Shown: piece after piece, positions 6,001 to 13,078 of the stretch
How the letters are laid out: every line of letters starts with the position of its first letter
How positions within the stretch are numbered: position 1 is the first letter of the stretch
From: Methanomicrobiales archaeon
Lineage (GTDB): Archaea > Halobacteriota > Methanomicrobia > Methanomicrobiales > JACTUA01
DNA: 19,204 nt
Direction of reading: 5' to 3'
NCBI GenBank assembly: GCA_028678905.1
Contig: JAJRCO010000030.1
Span: 1-19,204 of the forward strand
Translations under genes and position numbers: made by a program
The notes under the pieces: model-generated
The model's database searches: none
What the model saw: only the letters and a program-made list of their open reading frames with translations
Told to the model about the DNA's origin: nothing

Positions 6001-7265
6001 AGGGAGAGGAGGTCTTGGCCCGGGCGTTGCGAATTGCGGCCGACACCTGGTACACCGTCCCCGGGTACCCGGTCAGCCGCCTGGCAGAGCTCGTCGGAGC
6101 AGAGATGGTGGTGAACGAGAAGGTCGCCCTCGAGTACGCCCTGGGGGATTCTCTGGTCGGGAGGCGTTCTGTGGTGATCATGAAGAATGTAGGCCTGAAC
6201 GCCGGGGCAGACCCCCTGGTGAATGCTACCACCCAGGGGCTGCGGGCTGGGGTGGTGATCATCGCCGGCGATGATCTCCAGGTGGTCGGATCCCAGAACG
6301 CCCAGGATTCCCGGTACTACGGTGAGGTCGCCCAGGTTCCTGTCCTCGAACCGGACCGGGATACCTGTGCATTCAGCGTGGAGGCGGGATTTGGAGCCTC
6401 GGAGAAATTCTCCCGCATCGCTTTGATCCGGGTGACCCCTCCCCTCCTCGAAACCGAGGTCCCTGATACCCCTGTGGAACGGATCAACACCCCGGGGGAG
6501 CTCGCTGATCCCTGTCTCACCATGCGGGGAAGGGCAATACGAGCCGACTTGATCTTGCGAGAGATGTTTACCTGGTCTCAGCTCTCCACCCTGAACCGGC
6601 TGCGAGGGGGTGCGGTCGGTGTCGGGCCGGCGCCGGGAACGTCACGGGTGGTCACCGTGTATCCTCCACCTCCGCTACCCCCCGGCGCAATAGTGAACGA
6701 GTATGGAAGGCCGTTTGCCGGAGAGCACCGCACACTGGCTCCCCCGGGCGTCCGCAGGGAGCCGGAGACCTTTGCTATGCGGGGCCGTTACCGCACCTTC
6801 TGCCGGTCATGCCCCTTCAAACCCCTCCTCTCTCTCCTGCAGGAGAAAGGTCTGCAGGTCGCCTGCGATATGGGATGTGCCATCCTGGCCATGAATCCGC
6901 CTTACCGGGTGGGGGTCTGCGGGTACGGCCTGGGTTCCTCGGTGGCGGTCGCTGCCCGATCTACGGGGGTGTCCCTCACCGGGGATTACGCGATGCTGCA
7001 TTCCGGCCTCAATGCGCTGGTGGATGTGCGGGAGAAACGACTTCCCCTGCTGTGTATTGTCATGAAAAACCTGCGTCTTGGAATGGTGGGAACCCAGGAG
7101 GCCTATGACCCGGTGCCATACCTGGGTTGGGCTGATCCGGTGGTGCTTCCGGCCACGGAAGTGGAAGCACACCGGAACCTGTTTGAGCGACCGGACCGGC
7201 TACGGGTGATTGTTATCGAGGGAATCTGCCCATCGGGTGAACGACATGAAATCGTGGAATGTTGA
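5997..7265 (+). CDS. IorA-like thiamine diphosphate protein lacking the ferredoxin domain
   Basis: The 422-residue protein matches the alpha subunit of indolepyruvate:ferredoxin oxidoreductase over its two thiamine diphosphate domains. Near the N-terminus are GYPVSRLAELVG (23-34), NEKVALE with the presumed activating Glu41, MKNVGLNAGADPL (62-74) and GSQNAQDSR (98-106). The C-terminal domain has GDYAMLHSGLNALVD (329-343) and KNLRLGMVGTQ (357-367), the cofactor and magnesium region. Cys269, 272, 290, 294 and 411 could hold one iron-sulfur cluster. IorA is normally about 600 residues with a C-terminal 2[4Fe-4S] ferredoxin domain; that domain is absent, and no IorB partner is encoded nearby. It overlaps the radical SAM gene by 4 bases and aksA by 20. 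I infer a 2-oxoacid decarboxylase, possibly of 2-oxosuberate. Confidence 0.8.
   Translation: MKGEEVLARALRIAADTWYTVPGYPVSRLAELVGAEMVVNEKVALEYALGDSLVGRRSVVIMKNVGLNAGADPLVNATTQGLRAGVVIIAGDDLQVVGSQNAQDSRYYGEVAQVPVLEPDRDTCAFSVEAGFGASEKFSRIALIRVTPPLLETEVPDTPVERINTPGELADPCLTMRGRAIRADLILREMFTWSQLSTLNRLRGGAVGVGPAPGTSRVVTVYPPPPLPPGAIVNEYGRPFAGEHRTLAPPGVRREPETFAMRGRYRTFCRSCPFKPLLSLLQEKGLQVACDMGCAILAMNPPYRVGVCGYGLGSSVAVAARSTGVSLTGDYAMLHSGLNALVDVREKRLPLLCIVMKNLRLGMVGTQEAYDPVPYLGWADPVVLPATEVEAHRNLFERPDRLRVIVIEGICPSGERHEIVEC
7235..7240 (+). promoter_or_regulatory. Ribosome binding site fixing the aksA start
   Basis: GGGTGA ends 5 bases before the ATG at 7246 and lies within the end of the IorA-like gene. 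It supports an N-terminus of MKSWNVEICD rather than a start 12 codons earlier. Confidence 0.65.
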
Positions 7266-8376
7266 GATCTGTGACGTGACCCTGCGGGACGGGGAACAGA
7301 CCCCAGGGGTATCGTTCAGCTGTGAGGAAAAGATACGCATCGCGGAGACCCTGGACCAGATCGGGGTTGAGGTGATCGAGGCGGGTTTCCCCATCACCTC
7401 CCCTTACGAGAAGCACTGTGTGCGAACCATCTCCCATCTCGATCTGGATGCCCGTATCTGCTGCCTGGCCCGCGCCCGTACCGGGGACATCGAAACGGCC
7501 ATCGATTGTGACGTGGACATGATAAGCATCTTCATACCGACCTCGGAGCTGCACGTTCGCCACAAATTCCACCGCCCTCGCAGGGAGGTGCTCGCAGAAG
7601 CTTTGGAGATGATCGATCTGACCCACGATCACGGGATGCAGGTCAGGTTTGCGGCCGAGGATGCCTCTCGTACTGATCTTCCGTTCCTCCAGGAGGTCTA
7701 CCGGAAAGGGGAGGAGCACGGGGCCGATCTCCTTTCTTTTGCCGATACGGTGGGAGCGCTCACACCGATGGAAATGTGGGAGACGATGAAAGAGCTGGTT
7801 GCCCACGCCAGTCGTCCGCTCTGCGCCCACTGTCACAACGACATGGGATGTGCAACCGCCAACACCCTCACAGCGGCGGCGGCCGGAGCATTCCAGCTGC
7901 ATACCACCGTGAACGGGATCGGAGAGCGGGCCGGGAACGCCGCTCTGGAAGAGGTGCTGGTCGCGCTGCACATGAAAGGAGGGGTCCACCGGTACGACCT
8001 CTCTCTGCTCACCCCGCTCTCCCGCATGGTTACCCAGTACTCGGGTGTACCGGTGGACCGGCTGAAACCGGTGGTGGGGGACAATGCCTTCCGGCATGAG
8101 AGCGGAATCCACATCGCCGCGATTCTGGAGGATCCAGAGACCTACGAGTTATTCTCTCCCACGCTGGTGGGCTCGATGCGCAAATTCATCCTGGGCAAGC
8201 ACACCGGCAAGAAGGCGCTGGAACATGAGATCGCCCGGCTCGGCTATCATCTGGAGGAACCGCAGATCTGCCGGGTGCTGGAGATGGTAAAGGATCGTGG
8301 AGAGAAGAAAGTGGACCTCACCGATGAGACGCTGATCGACCTGATCAAACTGGTGACGGAGGGGCCGGGATGGTAG
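7246..8376 (+). CDS. aksA: Homocitrate synthase family enzyme, AksA
   Basis: AksA condenses acetyl-CoA with 2-oxoglutarate, then with 2-oxoadipate and 2-oxopimelate, starting each elongation round toward 2-oxosuberate for coenzyme B. The product has 376 residues. It carries the signature CDVTLRDGEQTPGV at 9-22 with Arg14 and Asp15; the TP in place of SP is typical of homocitrate-type rather than isopropylmalate synthases. Metal ligands His195 and His197 lie in HCHND, followed by NGIGERAGN (223-231) and HESGIHI (284-290). The C-terminal LeuA regulatory domain of feedback-inhibited isopropylmalate synthase is absent, as in AksA and NifV. The downstream genes encode both aconitase-type subunits and the dehydrogenase of the same cycle. 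Isopropylmalate or citramalate synthase is the alternative. Confidence 0.88.
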   Translation: MKSWNVEICDVTLRDGEQTPGVSFSCEEKIRIAETLDQIGVEVIEAGFPITSPYEKHCVRTISHLDLDARICCLARARTGDIETAIDCDVDMISIFIPTSELHVRHKFHRPRREVLAEALEMIDLTHDHGMQVRFAAEDASRTDLPFLQEVYRKGEEHGADLLSFADTVGALTPMEMWETMKELVAHASRPLCAHCHNDMGCATANTLTAAAAGAFQLHTTVNGIGERAGNAALEEVLVALHMKGGVHRYDLSLLTPLSRMVTQYSGVPVDRLKPVVGDNAFRHESGIHIAAILEDPETYELFSPTLVGSMRKFILGKHTGKKALEHEIARLGYHLEEPQICRVLEMVKDRGEKKVDLTDETLIDLIKLVTEGPGW

Positions 8377-9584
8377 GCACGCTGTCAGAACGGATCCTGG
8401 GTGGTCCTGCCGGATCCTTTGTAGATCGGCCGGTGGACCGGGCGTACGTTCACGACGGCACCGGGGTGCTCACCCTGGAGGCGTGGCGGCAGATGGGAGA
8501 GCGGGGGCCGGTCCATCCCGAGCGACTCTCCATCATCTTCGACCACATCGTGCCCGCCAATACCAGTGTCACCGCGAACCTCCAGGCCGAGCTGCGCCAG
8601 TTCGCCCATACCCACGGCATCGCCTTCTCCGAGGTGGGAGAGGGGATCGCCCACCAGGTAATGAGTGAAGGGCGGGTGCTTCCCGGCGAGCTGGTGGTGG
8701 GGGCGGACTCCCACACCTGTACCTTAGGCGCCTTCGGGGCGTTTGCCACCGGGGTGGGTGCGACCGATATGGCGGCCATCTGGACAACTGGGATGGTCTG
8801 GCTGAAGATCCCGGCGACCATCGCGATCCGCATATCGGGGAGGCTGTCCGGAGCGGCAGAGGCCAAGGACGCGGCGCTATCCTATGTGGCCTGTCTGGGA
8901 ATGGATGGTGCCACCTACCAGGCGCTGGAGTTCATCGGAGAGGGTGTTTCGTCGCTCTCTTTAAGCGACCGCCTCACCTTCAGCAATCTTGCCGTGGAGT
9001 CGGGAGCAAAAGCCGGGCTGTTCTATGCCGATGAGACCACCATACACTATCTGCGTTCACTCGGTAAGGAGGCCGGTCCGCAGCGGCCCGAAGACTGCAC
9101 CTATGCCCAGGAGATCGGCCTCGACCTGGGTGCGATCGAGCCGATGCTGGCGATTCCCCCCCGGGTGGACACCCTCAAACCGGTATCCGCCCTCGCCGGG
9201 ACGCCCATTCAGCAGGTTTTTGTGGGCACCTGCACCAACGGCCGCTACCAGGACCTGGAGCGGTTTGCCCGAGTTGTAAAGGGAAAAAAGGTCACTGTCC
9301 GAACCCTGGTGGTTCCCGCCTCCCGGGCGGTGCTGGCGGAGGCGGCCAGAACCGGCGTCCTCGCCGACCTGATCGAGGCCGGGTGCACGGTCGGCGTACC
9401 CGGGTGCGGTCCCTGTCTGGGTGCCCATATGGGGGTGCTGGGCGAGGGAGAGATCTGCCTCTCCACCGCGAACCGGAACTTCACCAACCGTATGGGAGTA
9501 GGAGGCGGAATCTACCTCTGCTCGCCCCGAACCGCCGCTGCGAGCGCTCTTACCGGCGTGATCACCGTTCCGGAGGAGTCCTGA
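8370..9584 (+). CDS. aksD: Homoaconitase large subunit
   Basis: This is the large subunit of a two-subunit aconitase-family hydro-lyase. With AksE it would interconvert homocitrate-type and homoisocitrate-type acids in the elongation cycle of coenzyme B synthesis. The 404-residue length fits the archaeal LeuC/AksD group. The [4Fe-4S] cluster cysteines are Cys288 in VGTCTNGR and Cys346 and Cys349 in PGCGPC. Other family motifs are IFDHIVPAN (56-64), GADSHTCTLGA (111-121) and NRNFTNRMG (368-376). It overlaps aksA by 7 bases and shares one base with aksE. The large subunit alone does not separate homoaconitase from 3-isopropylmalate isomerase; the YLRT loop of its partner does most of that work. 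Confidence 0.88.
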   Translation: MVGTLSERILGGPAGSFVDRPVDRAYVHDGTGVLTLEAWRQMGERGPVHPERLSIIFDHIVPANTSVTANLQAELRQFAHTHGIAFSEVGEGIAHQVMSEGRVLPGELVVGADSHTCTLGAFGAFATGVGATDMAAIWTTGMVWLKIPATIAIRISGRLSGAAEAKDAALSYVACLGMDGATYQALEFIGEGVSSLSLSDRLTFSNLAVESGAKAGLFYADETTIHYLRSLGKEAGPQRPEDCTYAQEIGLDLGAIEPMLAIPPRVDTLKPVSALAGTPIQQVFVGTCTNGRYQDLERFARVVKGKKVTVRTLVVPASRAVLAEAARTGVLADLIEAGCTVGVPGCGPCLGAHMGVLGEGEICLSTANRNFTNRMGVGGGIYLCSPRTAAASALTGVITVPEES

Positions 9585-10054
9585 TGCGCATCCGGGGAAG
9601 GGCGGTGTGCCTGGGAGCGGACGTGGACACCGACCAGATCATCGCCGGGCGATACCTGCGCACCAAGGACCGCCGAGTGTGGGCAGAGCACGCCTTTGAA
9701 GACCTTGATCCAACGCTTGCCCCCCGTCTTTCAGGAGCGATCATCATCGCAGGCAAGAACTTCGGGTGCGGCTCCTCACGGGAGCAGGCAGCCATTGCCC
9801 TGAAAGAAGCGGGGGTGGTGGGAGTGGTCGCCCCCTTCTTTGCCCGCATCTTTTTCCGCAACGCGATCAACGTTGGTCTGGCCCTGATTGAATGCGCCTG
9901 CAGCTGCCAGGTAGGGGTGGAGGTCACGGCCGACCTCACCGAAGGGTGGGTGCAGGTGGGAGGTGAACGGATCGCCGCTCATCCCCTCTCTTCCCGCATG
10001 CGGGAGATCCTGCAGGCCGGTGGCCTGGTGGAATATGGGAGGTTGCAGCGGTGA
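9584..10054 (+). CDS. aksE: Homoaconitase small subunit
   Basis: This is the small (swivel) subunit of the aconitase-type hydro-lyase, 156 residues, usual for archaeal LeuD/AksE. It has GADVDTDQIIAGRYLRT at 11-27 and KNFGCGSSREQA near residues 54-65, which binds substrate carboxylates. The YLRT loop with Arg at residue 26 is the feature reported to set homoaconitase (MJ1271) apart from isopropylmalate isomerase (MJ1277), so the sequence itself favours AksE. The ATG at 9584 shares its A with the TGA of aksD, and GGAGG at 9573-9577 supports it. The open frame extends 67 codons upstream, but only as an out-of-frame reading of aksD. It overlaps the next gene by 4 bases (GTGA). Confidence 0.88.
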   Translation: MRIRGRAVCLGADVDTDQIIAGRYLRTKDRRVWAEHAFEDLDPTLAPRLSGAIIIAGKNFGCGSSREQAAIALKEAGVVGVVAPFFARIFFRNAINVGLALIECACSCQVGVEVTADLTEGWVQVGGERIAAHPLSSRMREILQAGGLVEYGRLQR

Positions 10055-10857
10055 TCTTTCCCCGGGAGTGCAAGGAGGTGGGCTACGCAGATACCCATCC
10101 CTGCGGTGATCGGGTCTACTTCCTCTCTCGTTTTCTGGTGCAAAAGGCAGGGGAAGGCTATGAAGTGCTGCGGGTCGATCTCGACCCTGCCGGGAAAGGA
10201 ATGCTGCGCCGGTTGTTGCGCACCTATCTCCTCGCCACACCGGATGAAGTCAGCTGGTACCCGCAGAAAGTGCAACTCCACGACCGCAGGCACCTCGTCG
10301 ACCTGGCGGTGAGGAGCGGAACCCGCTGCACCATCTTTTCCGGTTACGACGAGCACATCACCTTCGTCTGTGATCCGGATCCCTCCTCCTTCCTCACCGT
10401 CCACGTCTACGATATCGAACCTCCCCTCCCCACGCTCTCGGCCACCCTGCGCGAGCTGGAGGCCACAGGCCTGTTCGGATCGCTGGACGTGGGATTCGTC
10501 CATCACGTCCGCGACCTTGCCAGCCTCATGGCGGATGTCTACCCCTGTCGGGCGGCCGGTTTTCCCCGCACTCTGGACGCCGATACTGTCCTCTCCGGAG
10601 ACCGGGTGGCCGGCTGCCTCACCGCAGTCCAGCTGCTGGAGGCGTGCGGGGTGACCGATACCGTCGTGGAGGATATCTGTCCGCTCGGTCAGGTGAAAGA
10701 GGAACCCTTCATCGCCCGCTGCTGTCGGTCAGAACGGGAGGGCATCGGTATCCACCGCGGGAAGTTCGGAGCCGTGGTGCACTGGGCAGCGCCCCCCTGG
10801 CGGGTCGCCCGAATCCTGGACGATCTGGTCCGGGCCTGGAGGGAGCGGGAGGCATGA
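10051..10857 (+). CDS. Unrecognised Cys-rich protein within the aks operon
   Basis: I do not recognise this 268-residue protein. It appears soluble, with no signal peptide or membrane segment. It has ten cysteines: Cys7, 18, 93, 107, 166, 189, 199, 210 and the pair Cys224-Cys225. The last part (DTVVEDICPLGQVKEEPFI, 203-221, then ARCCRSERE) has the look of a ligand-binding or metal-binding region. Histidines cluster at 150-152 (VHH). It starts with GTG in a GTGA overlap with aksE and ends in an ATGA overlap with aksF, so it is almost certainly co-translated with the homoaconitase and dehydrogenase genes. It could serve a coenzyme B step such as sulfur transfer, or aid cluster assembly on AksD. 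Function remains unknown. Confidence 0.85.
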   Translation: MIFPRECKEVGYADTHPCGDRVYFLSRFLVQKAGEGYEVLRVDLDPAGKGMLRRLLRTYLLATPDEVSWYPQKVQLHDRRHLVDLAVRSGTRCTIFSGYDEHITFVCDPDPSSFLTVHVYDIEPPLPTLSATLRELEATGLFGSLDVGFVHHVRDLASLMADVYPCRAAGFPRTLDADTVLSGDRVAGCLTAVQLLEACGVTDTVVEDICPLGQVKEEPFIARCCRSEREGIGIHRGKFGAVVHWAAPPWRVARILDDLVRAWREREA

Positions 10858-11825
10858 CCCGCATCGCAGTGGTGGAAGGGGATGGGATCGGGCACGAAGT
10901 GATCCCGGTGGCCGCGGAGGCACTTTCCACCCTGCGTCCCGATCTCGAACTTTTTTCGGTGGAAGTGGGGTACCATCGCTGGGAGGTGACCGGGTGCCCC
11001 TGCGGAGACCGTGATATCGCCCGCCTGAAGACCGCGGATGCAATCCTGTTTGGTGCGGTCACCACCCCTCCCATGAAGGATTATCAGAGCGTGGTGCTCC
11101 GCATCCGCAAGGAGCTCGATCTCTACGCCAACCTGCGTCCGGTGAAAGAGGCCGGTTTCGATATTCTGATCGTGCGGGAGAACACCGAGGGCCTTTATTC
11201 GGGGATCGAAGAGATCGGACCCGACCGGGCGACCACCCTGCGGGTAGTGACCCGGGCAGGTACCGAGCGGATCGTACGGGCGGCGATCCGGGAGACGAAG
11301 AAACGACGCCATCTGACCGTAGGGCACAAGGCCAACGTGCTGAAATCGGATGTCTTCTTCCGCACTATCTGCCAGGAGGAAGTGATGGCGGCAGGTCTGG
11401 TGTGGAAGGAGCGCTATATCGATGCCCTCGCCCTGGACCTGCTCCTCCATCCTACCGAGTACGATGTGGTGGTCACCACCAATATCTTCGGGGACATTCT
11501 CTCCGACGTGGCCTCCTACCTGGTGGGCGGGCTGGGGTTCGTTCCAAGTGCGAACATCGGGGATCGCTACGCGCTGTTCGAGCCCGTGCATGGGAGCGCC
11601 CCGGATATCGCAGGAAAAGATATCGCCAATCCCATCGCGGCATTGCGCAGCGCGGGGATGCTCCTCGACTACCTGGGGGATTCCGCCTCAGCTAGCAGCA
11701 TCGAGAGTGCGATCGCCCTGGTCCTCTCGCGGGGCATCAAGACGCGGGATATGTGCGGTACCGCCGGCACACGGGAGTTCGGGGCGGCGATAGTGCGGGA
11801 ACTGGAACGCGCTGCGAGGCGATAG
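10854..11825 (+). CDS. aksF: Homoisocitrate dehydrogenase-type enzyme, AksF
   Basis: AksF is an NAD(P)-dependent beta-decarboxylating dehydrogenase that oxidises homoisocitrate and its longer homologues to 2-oxoadipate, 2-oxopimelate and 2-oxosuberate. The 323-residue product has the family features: VVEGDGIGHEV at 6-16, the substrate-binding stretch VLRIRKELDLYANLRP (81-96), Tyr115 in EGLYSG, Lys159 in GHKANVLK, Asp190, Asp214 and Asp218, and EPVHGSAPDIAGKDIANP (243-260). The start at 10854 overlaps the stop of the unknown gene (ATGA). Isopropylmalate dehydrogenase is nearly indistinguishable by sequence; I prefer AksF from context and from AksE. It is the last gene of the operon. A pyrimidine-rich tract follows about 20 bases after the stop. 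Confidence 0.85.
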   Translation: MTRIAVVEGDGIGHEVIPVAAEALSTLRPDLELFSVEVGYHRWEVTGCPCGDRDIARLKTADAILFGAVTTPPMKDYQSVVLRIRKELDLYANLRPVKEAGFDILIVRENTEGLYSGIEEIGPDRATTLRVVTRAGTERIVRAAIRETKKRRHLTVGHKANVLKSDVFFRTICQEEVMAAGLVWKERYIDALALDLLLHPTEYDVVVTTNIFGDILSDVASYLVGGLGFVPSANIGDRYALFEPVHGSAPDIAGKDIANPIAALRSAGMLLDYLGDSASASSIESAIALVLSRGIKTRDMCGTAGTREFGAAIVRELERAARR

Positions 11826-11843
11826 ACCGAACTACCCGTCGCA

Positions 11844-11860
11844 TTGTTCTATTCTTGTTT
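11844..11860 (+). terminator. Possible T-rich terminator after aksF
   Basis: The tract TTGTTCTATTCTTGTTT begins 18 bases after the aksF stop. It is T-rich but interrupted, so it is a weak candidate for ending the long transcript. Confidence 0.3.
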
Positions 11861-11878
11861 CCGGATGGGTGTAGCGGT

Positions 11879-11940
11879 GGATCCCCGGAGATAGACTCAT
11901 CACTTCGTGATTTAAGGGGAGGAGTCCGGGAAGAGGATCC
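11879..11940. other. Potential branched hairpin in the aksF-nfo gap
   Basis: Outer arms GGATCC plus CCGGA (11879-11889) can pair with TCCGG (11925-11929) and GGATCC (11935-11940), leaving a GAAGA bulge. Inside sits a small hairpin ATCAC-TTC-GTGAT (11899-11911). The rest of the 227-base gap shows only the nfo promoter and no coding potential that I trust. It may be a structured 3' end or a small RNA; this is speculative. Confidence 0.25.
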
Positions 11941-12020
11941 TTTCCGTCATCCATTCCAGACAATATTCTTATCTGTACCTGGAGATCTCTATGGAAATAT
12001 CCCGACCGGAGTCCCCATAA

Positions 12021-12028
12021 TCTTTATC
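12021..12028 (+). promoter_or_regulatory. TATA-like box for leaderless nfo
   Basis: TCTTTATC is centred about 28 bases before the nfo ATG at 12053, so transcription should begin at or next to the start codon. A pyrimidine-rich stretch with no ribosome binding site lies between them. Confidence 0.5.
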
Positions 12029-12052
12029 ACTCCTTTTTCCCAGTCTCTTTTC

Positions 12053-12895
12053 ATGGTCCGGGTCGGCGTACACGTTTCTATCGTCGGAGCGATCGGAAAA
12101 TCCGTGGACAGAGCGGTGAAAAAGGGCTGTGACACCTTCCAGATCTTTTCCCGCAATCCGAGAGGTTGGGCGGCCAGGGTCCTGATACCGCACGATGCAG
12201 AACTGTTTATCGAAAACCTGCATCGCACGAAGATCGGTCCGGTGGTCGATCATATGCCCTACCTGCCCAATCTGGCGACACCGCATACAGACCTGTATGA
12301 GAAATCCGTCTCCACCCTTCAGGCAGAACTCAACCGTTGCGGCATGCTTCGGGTCCCGTATCTGGTGACTCACCTGGGCCACCATCAGGGTTCAGGGAAG
12401 GATGAAGGACGAAAGCGGGTGATAGAAGCCGTCAACACAGTCTTTGGCGCAGTGGAGAACGACGTACTGATCCTGCTTGAGAACACCGCCGGAGATAGAA
12501 ACAGCGTAGGCAGTACCTTTTCCGACATCAGCGCTGTGCTCAACGGCATCGAGAAGCGTGATCGGGTCGCAGTCTGCCTGGATACCTGCCACGCTTTTGC
12601 CGCCGGCTACGATTTCCGCACGCCGGCAGCGATCGCGGCAACCCTGAAGGAATTTGACACCCAGGTCGGCCTGGATCTCCTGCGGGTGATCCACCTGAAT
12701 GATTCCTACGGTCCGATCGGAAGCGGACTGGACCGGCACCAGCATATCGGTCTCGGCTACATCGGGGAGAAGGGATTCCACCATTTCCTCCATCATCCGG
12801 CCATCCGGGATCTTCCTCTCATCCTCGAAACACCCGAGGACGAGCAGCGGGATGACGAGGGTAACATCGCAAAGGTCCGGCAGCTGGCGGATTAA
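12053..12895 (+). CDS. nfo: Endonuclease IV (AP endonuclease)
   Basis: Endonuclease IV cleaves DNA 5' of abasic sites in base excision repair using a trinuclear zinc centre. All nine ligands known for the E. coli enzyme are present at a constant offset of two residues: His67, His107, Glu143, Asp177, His180, His214, Asp227, His229 and Glu259. The signature HLNDSYGPIGSGLDRHQHIG runs from 214 to 233. The length of 280 residues is normal. I start at the ATG at 12053 because the open frame upstream is not conserved in character and the TATA-like box would place the 5' end there. The gene stands alone between two presumed terminators. The nine intact ligands suggest an active enzyme. Confidence 0.95.
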   Translation: MVRVGVHVSIVGAIGKSVDRAVKKGCDTFQIFSRNPRGWAARVLIPHDAELFIENLHRTKIGPVVDHMPYLPNLATPHTDLYEKSVSTLQAELNRCGMLRVPYLVTHLGHHQGSGKDEGRKRVIEAVNTVFGAVENDVLILLENTAGDRNSVGSTFSDISAVLNGIEKRDRVAVCLDTCHAFAAGYDFRTPAAIAATLKEFDTQVGLDLLRVIHLNDSYGPIGSGLDRHQHIGLGYIGEKGFHHFLHHPAIRDLPLILETPEDEQRDDEGNIAKVRQLAD

Positions 12896-12916
12896 TGCCC
12901 TAATTACTGCGATTCA

Positions 12917-12930
12917 TTTTTTTTTCTTTT
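12917..12930 (+). terminator. T-tract terminator after nfo
   Basis: Nine T, one C and four T begin about 20 bases after the nfo stop, a strong archaeal-type termination signal. Confidence 0.65.
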
Positions 12931-12952
12931 GCATAAGACCTAATGTGAAGAG

Positions 12953-12979
12953 TTTTCCTCTGTAAACAATCGAGGAAAC
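12953..12979. repeat. Inverted repeat between nfo and endA
   Basis: TTTCCTC (12954-12960) and GAGGAAA (12972-12978) form a 7-bp stem with an 11-base loop. It lies downstream of the nfo T-tract and about 70 bases before the endA TATA box. Its role is unknown. The rest of this 183-base gap holds nothing else I can identify. Confidence 0.3.
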
Positions 12980-13047
12980 ACCAGCGAGTTTCCAGCATCA
13001 TTCATCCGTCCATCTGGATAGAACCGATATCCGCGCCTTCCCGCACC

Positions 13048-13055
13048 TTATATAC
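13048..13055 (+). promoter_or_regulatory. TATA box of the endA-trpS-pheS-pheT operon
   Basis: TTATATAC is a near-consensus archaeal TATA box centred 27 bases before the endA GTG at 13079, so the transcript should be leaderless or nearly so. There is no ribosome binding site before that GTG, which fits. Confidence 0.7.
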
Positions 13056-13078
13056 TCTATCCCTTCCCACCAGTACAT

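Noticed and set aside
7213..8112. A 299-codon minus-strand open frame
   Set aside because: It lies antisense to aksA, which has the complete homocitrate synthase signature; the antisense product shows no recognisable domain.
7246..11825. Leucine biosynthesis (leuA-leuC-leuD-leuB) as the reading of the aks genes
   Set aside because: The AksA-type protein lacks the LeuA regulatory domain and has DGEQTPGV, the small subunit has YLRT with Arg26, and the operon holds methanogen-specific genes. Leucine enzymes remain possible only as a side activity.
11826..13078. tRNA or other known RNA gene in the two gaps around nfo
   Set aside because: I found no cloverleaf, T-loop consensus or other known RNA signature in either gap by eye.
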